From Chrysoporthe austroafricana (Eukaryota > Ascomycota > Sordariomycetes > Diaporthales > Cryphonectriaceae): a stretch of DNA of 64,000 nucleotides. The stretch covers positions 1,054,001-1,118,000 of the forward strand of contig JYIP02000010.1 of NCBI GenBank assembly GCA_001051155.2. The letters are read 5' to 3'. The notes beneath the pieces were generated by a model. That model did not search any database. It was not told where the DNA came from and worked only from the letters and a program-made list of their open reading frames with translations. Shown here one piece after another: positions 60,867-64,000 of this stretch. The position numbers and the translations under genes are program-made. Numbering within the stretch: the first letter of the stretch is position 1; each line of letters starts with the position of its first letter.

Positions 60867-62675
60867 CTATTGTGTCTGGCGGCTTCTAATTCTTATCTGC
60901 AGGTCTTTGTCCAGCCTCATCGTACCTCTGGTCTCGTGCCCCATGGCTGGCCGTTGCTTGGATGGCTTTCCGTTCTTGTCAACAAAACCAAGACATTCAA
61001 TGTGAAAAGTCGCGATGAAAAGAGCCACCGCCGCGAGGATCTCGGCCTTGGCAAAGTACCGCCCCGGGCATATGGCAGCCCCACCGCCGTAAGGAAAGAA
61101 CTCGCCGGAACTACCTGGGTTGTAACAAATTCCTTCCTTGATACCAGCACTATATTTCAGAAACCGATCGGCATAGAAGGTGTGAGCCGGGTAGCCGTAT
61201 TTCGCCCATGAATCTTCGTTGTAATGGGCAAGCCACGAGGGTGCCATGATCATGTTTCCAGCCTTGAGAGTGTATCCGTCCAGTTGGATGTCGTTGCGGA
61301 GCTCTCGTACAACTTGGATAGAGGCTCGGAGACGCATACACTCCGAGTAACAGGAATTTAGTAGTGGAAGTGCCAGCATCTTGGGGATGTCGAGTCTCGG
61401 AACAGAATTCAGGTCGGTGCCGATAACTGTTGATGCTACCTCAGATTGAATTCGTGATAGTACGTTGGGTTCAGAAATGATCTCGATCAGTATCCATGCC
61501 ACCATTGGGATGGCGTTAGAGTTTATCCTTTGTGGGCCAAGTCAGCAATGACATCAACTGCCTCGTATCTCTACAAAGGACTTGGGTAGGTACTAGTTAT
61601 AGACGTGCAGGGGACACCACTCACGACCAAATCAAGCCCATTTCACTCGCAACCCGACCATCTAGGCTAATGCCGAAACGGGAGTACATGGCTTCTCTGG
61701 TGCGAACCAACCTAGACCCAAAATTCACTTCCCACTCGCAATCTGGGCCGGACCAGTCATAATTTTCCCAAGCGCTCGAGATCCAGGCCTTGACCGCATC
61801 GAAAACTCTCTCCCGGGCCTGCCACGCATTTGGGAACAGTGCACGGGGAAGGCCGTAGAGGAAAAACATGAATGAGTTGTCGTACTCCCAAAAGTCAGCT
61901 GCAAAGTTTGGCCTCAGCTCAAAAATGGTGTCGCCGACGAGGGAGATGGTGCTAGCCCTGAACATCTTGTCCTCCATGAGGCTGTTGACAGAGACAGTAG
62001 TCCACATCTCTGGAGGAGCGGCTAGGGTACTGAGCTGCTCGGAAAAATAGGCCACAAAGCGGCTCGTCAGGGAATGAACGGGGACGGCACCGGTCAGATT
62101 TTCCTGGTAATTGTGATGAATAGCTCGCCAGATGCGGTCCTTCTCTTCGATTGGGGTCAGCGGCACAGCCAGGGAGCCGGACCTGTCGGCCTCCATAATG
62201 GCGCCATCTGCTCGGGGGAATTTATTGACCTTTTCCAGAACCCTGACAGAGAATTCTTCGAAAGAGAGATCTTTTGAAGACTTGAAAAGTTTCTGGATAT
62301 TCTTGGATCCGCTGATGATGTAGGCTTGCTTTTCGTTTGCAAGCCTCACCTTGATCGGACTTCCATCCGGTGTCATGCGCCTGAAGCGAAGCCGCCCGAG
62401 TGTCAGTGGGACGGGAATGTGGGTATATTTTGAGTGATGTCTTCTTACCTGCAGTAGGACAAGAGTCCATGAGGGTTCCATATCAGACTCAGCGCACTCC
62501 CAAGCCATGGTAGGACATAAGGCAACGTAGGAGGCTCTGAGCAGCTACCTGAGAGCCGGTGATAGGGACGAGTCTGGATGTGAAAACGGACCGAGGTAGA
62601 AATGAAGGTGCCGGACAAAAGAAGGGCCAAAGCGAATCCCAACCAGTAGAGTATAGTACAGATGAGGAAAGCCAT
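60867..62675 (-). CDS. cytochrome P450 monooxygenase (CYP7/CYP8-like fungal type)
   Basis: Minus-strand exons 62675-62449, 62380-61625 and 61527-60867 give 547 aa. The start is the ATG at 62675, immediately before the hydrophobic anchor AFLICTILYWLGFALALLLS. Introns are 62448-62381 (GTAAGA donor) and 61624-61528 (GTGAGT donor). The I-helix region reads INSNAIPMVAW, as in P450s of the CYP7/CYP8-like fungal group, without the usual AGxxT. ExxR is ECMR (390-393). The haem loop is FFPYGGGAAICPGRYFAKAE with Cys481. All core motifs are intact. It is convergent with the P450 at 58458, and probably acts in the same pathway by position. The exact CYP family and substrate are not assigned. Confidence 0.87.
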
Positions 62676-63759
62676 ATTGAAGAGCAAAGTCAGTTACCAT
62701 TTCACGACTCAGAAACAATGTGCTGTTCAGCTTACAGTGCAACGTACTAAGTATATGTTAAAATCTACAAGTCCACCCAGCTATAGACCCTCAAGACCCA
62801 CCGAGACCTTGAATGCTACGGCTCTCTCGCACTCGTCTGGCTGGATCGCATCCTATCTTAACCCTTCGCCCAGTTCTCAGTCAAGCTCAAGCATTCATTT
62901 ACCCGAGCATGTCGCTACAATCCCTACGACCTTTCCATCGTAAGTGATACACATATCCTTCGGTACGGACGGCATCAATATGGGCCGTTCTAATTCTCAT
63001 TACGGATCTCCTGACGTCGTGAGATATCTGTATGCTTTCGTTGTGGTACATGAATCGAGAATAGGATCATATCAATATATTAAGATTTGGTTGGGTTCCC
63101 CAGAGCGCCAGCGCTCTATCAGCGGCTTAGCCGGCGCTCTATCAGAACCCCAGACGGCGCTCTAACAGAAGCCTACGCTAGCTTAAACTTTAACCCCCTA
63201 ATACGAGTTGTTTGATAGCGAGATAATTCCTGCACTGACTCGGATTTAGTGCGAAAGCATACGTAGTAACCTGTGGGACGATAGTTGACCCCAGAGACAG
63301 AAGGCTCAGTGACGGGGATCGTTGATTTAGGTTTAATTTGAGGCCGCGCCAAATGAATTGAGTGAAAAGCCAAGGGCCCGGGGCTTCAAGTGTCCCACGG
63401 CCAGCACAGGGGAAGTGCACTGTGGCAGGGACAAGTGACAAAGGCCTCGTGGAGATATGCGGAGACTATAGGATTTGCTAAATAATTGTGTCCACACAAC
63501 TCTATTCTACGCATATAGCAAGGTATAGAGTTAATTTCACTACGTCGGCCGCATTCTTGGTCCACAATCAGGGTTGGATGTTTGTCCACTAGATACGCGG
63601 TCCAGAATTTGTGGGAGCTACCAATAACCTTCTTAGTGCTGCTGTCGTGGTGCCTCATATTAGCCTCCCCTCGTTGGCTCGTCAACATTCACCGGACATT
63701 GAACTCACCGCAAGCTTGACCGCATCTACTTCCGACTACTTCAGCCCGATTTTGTTAAG
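62676..63759. other. intergenic region between divergent P450 genes
   Basis: This 1.08-kb stretch contains the promoters of the P450 at 62675 (minus) and the partial gene at 63760 (plus). ORFs such as 63386-63688 minus have no recognisable domain. A short imperfect tandem repeat lies at 63109-63170. Confidence 0.45.
63109..63170. repeat. imperfect tandem repeat, about 23-bp unit, three copies
   Basis: Three copies of a core CGCTCTATCAG (last copy CGCTCTAACAG) are spaced about 23 bp apart in the intergenic region. Confidence 0.7.
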
Positions 63760-63957
63760 ATGACCGTCGCTTTAGTTACTTGCCTAATTTTTGCAATAGT
63801 CGCCTACACAGTCATATGTGGTTCTCACAGGAAACAAAAGCCTCAAGTCCCTACAGTTGGGCTTCGCCATGAGTTGCTGTCCTACCTGAGAGTGACCGTA
63901 CGAAACATTCGCAAGGCTGAGGGACTTAAAAACCTCCTTCATCATGGGTATAAGACG
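63760..63957 (+). CDS. probable cytochrome P450, first exon only (gene runs off the window)
   Basis: Exon 1 encodes 66 aa: an N-terminal hydrophobic anchor (VALVTCLIFAIVAYTVI), a basic stretch, the Pro-rich hinge KPQVPTVG, and a helix ending NLLHHGYKT. A GTATGG donor at 63958 would end the exon just after the GY-K motif. That is the same place where intron 1 interrupts the P450 at 58458 (EGYSK). Without splicing the frame meets TAG at 63982. The motifs visible are only N-terminal, so the P450 call is an inference from the anchor-hinge-helix layout and neighbourhood. Confidence 0.5.
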
Positions 63958-64000
63958 GTATGGAACCATCCTTTCCACGACTAGGTGGAATGCATGCCAT

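Noticed and set aside
1..64000. CRISPR arrays, tRNA or rRNA genes, bacterial operon signals
   Set aside because: None seen; spliced genes and LTR elements show this is a nuclear fungal sequence. A covariance-model scan for tRNAs was not possible here.

Overview
The window looks like a filamentous ascomycete (Pezizomycotina) accessory region. Genes have short 60-125 bp GT-AG introns. There is a Zn(II)2Cys6 regulator, fungal-type P450s and a wax-synthase-like acyltransferase. The middle is a very AT-rich block of decayed LTR retrotransposons with the transition-biased damage expected of repeat-induced point mutation (RIP). All gene models were built by reading exons and splice sites by eye; no database search was run.

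Left arm (1-11834). First come the 3' end of an alpha/beta-hydrolase gene, a salicylate-hydroxylase-like FAD monooxygenase with an in-frame TAG, and a decayed leucine-rich-repeat-like pseudogene. An apparent aldoxime/nitrile module follows: a nitrilase, a convergent Zn2Cys6 regulator (one apparent 1-nt deletion) and a divergent haem aldoxime dehydratase. Together the two enzymes would convert R-CH=NOH to R-CN and then to R-COOH (or the amide), with the regulator between them.

Middle (11835-54754). This 42.9 kb resolves into a nest. A Ty1/copia element (205-bp LTRs, 5-bp target duplication AGAGC) contains two chromodomain Ty3/gypsy copies: element 2 at 12851-42674 and element 5 at 42698-50017. 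Element 2 contains three more: element 1 (14231-22025), element 3 (25408-32754) and element 4 (34316-41653). Element 1's left LTR carries a solo LTR (14311-14754). LTR ends and target duplications were found for every insertion. After subtracting inserts, each gypsy copy is about 7.32-7.35 kb and the copia element about 5.77 kb, which supports the scheme. Every gypsy copy carries a coiled-coil ORF antisense to gag-pol beside its 3' LTR.

Right arm (54755-64000). The copia element landed inside a reading frame: coding sequence at 54894-54755 (minus) continues in frame at 11834 and below. Next is an unusual gene encoding a Sulfotransfer_4-type P-loop domain fused to an MBOAT/wax-synthase-like acyltransferase, then two complete P450 genes and the first exon of a probable third. 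This resembles tailoring enzymes of a terpenoid or other secondary-metabolite cluster; no backbone synthase lies in the window.

Without the retroelement nest the two arms would be only about 5 kb apart (aldoxime dehydratase end to acyltransferase-fusion end about 2.2 kb). They may be one ancestral cluster split by transposons, with decay visible in several genes.
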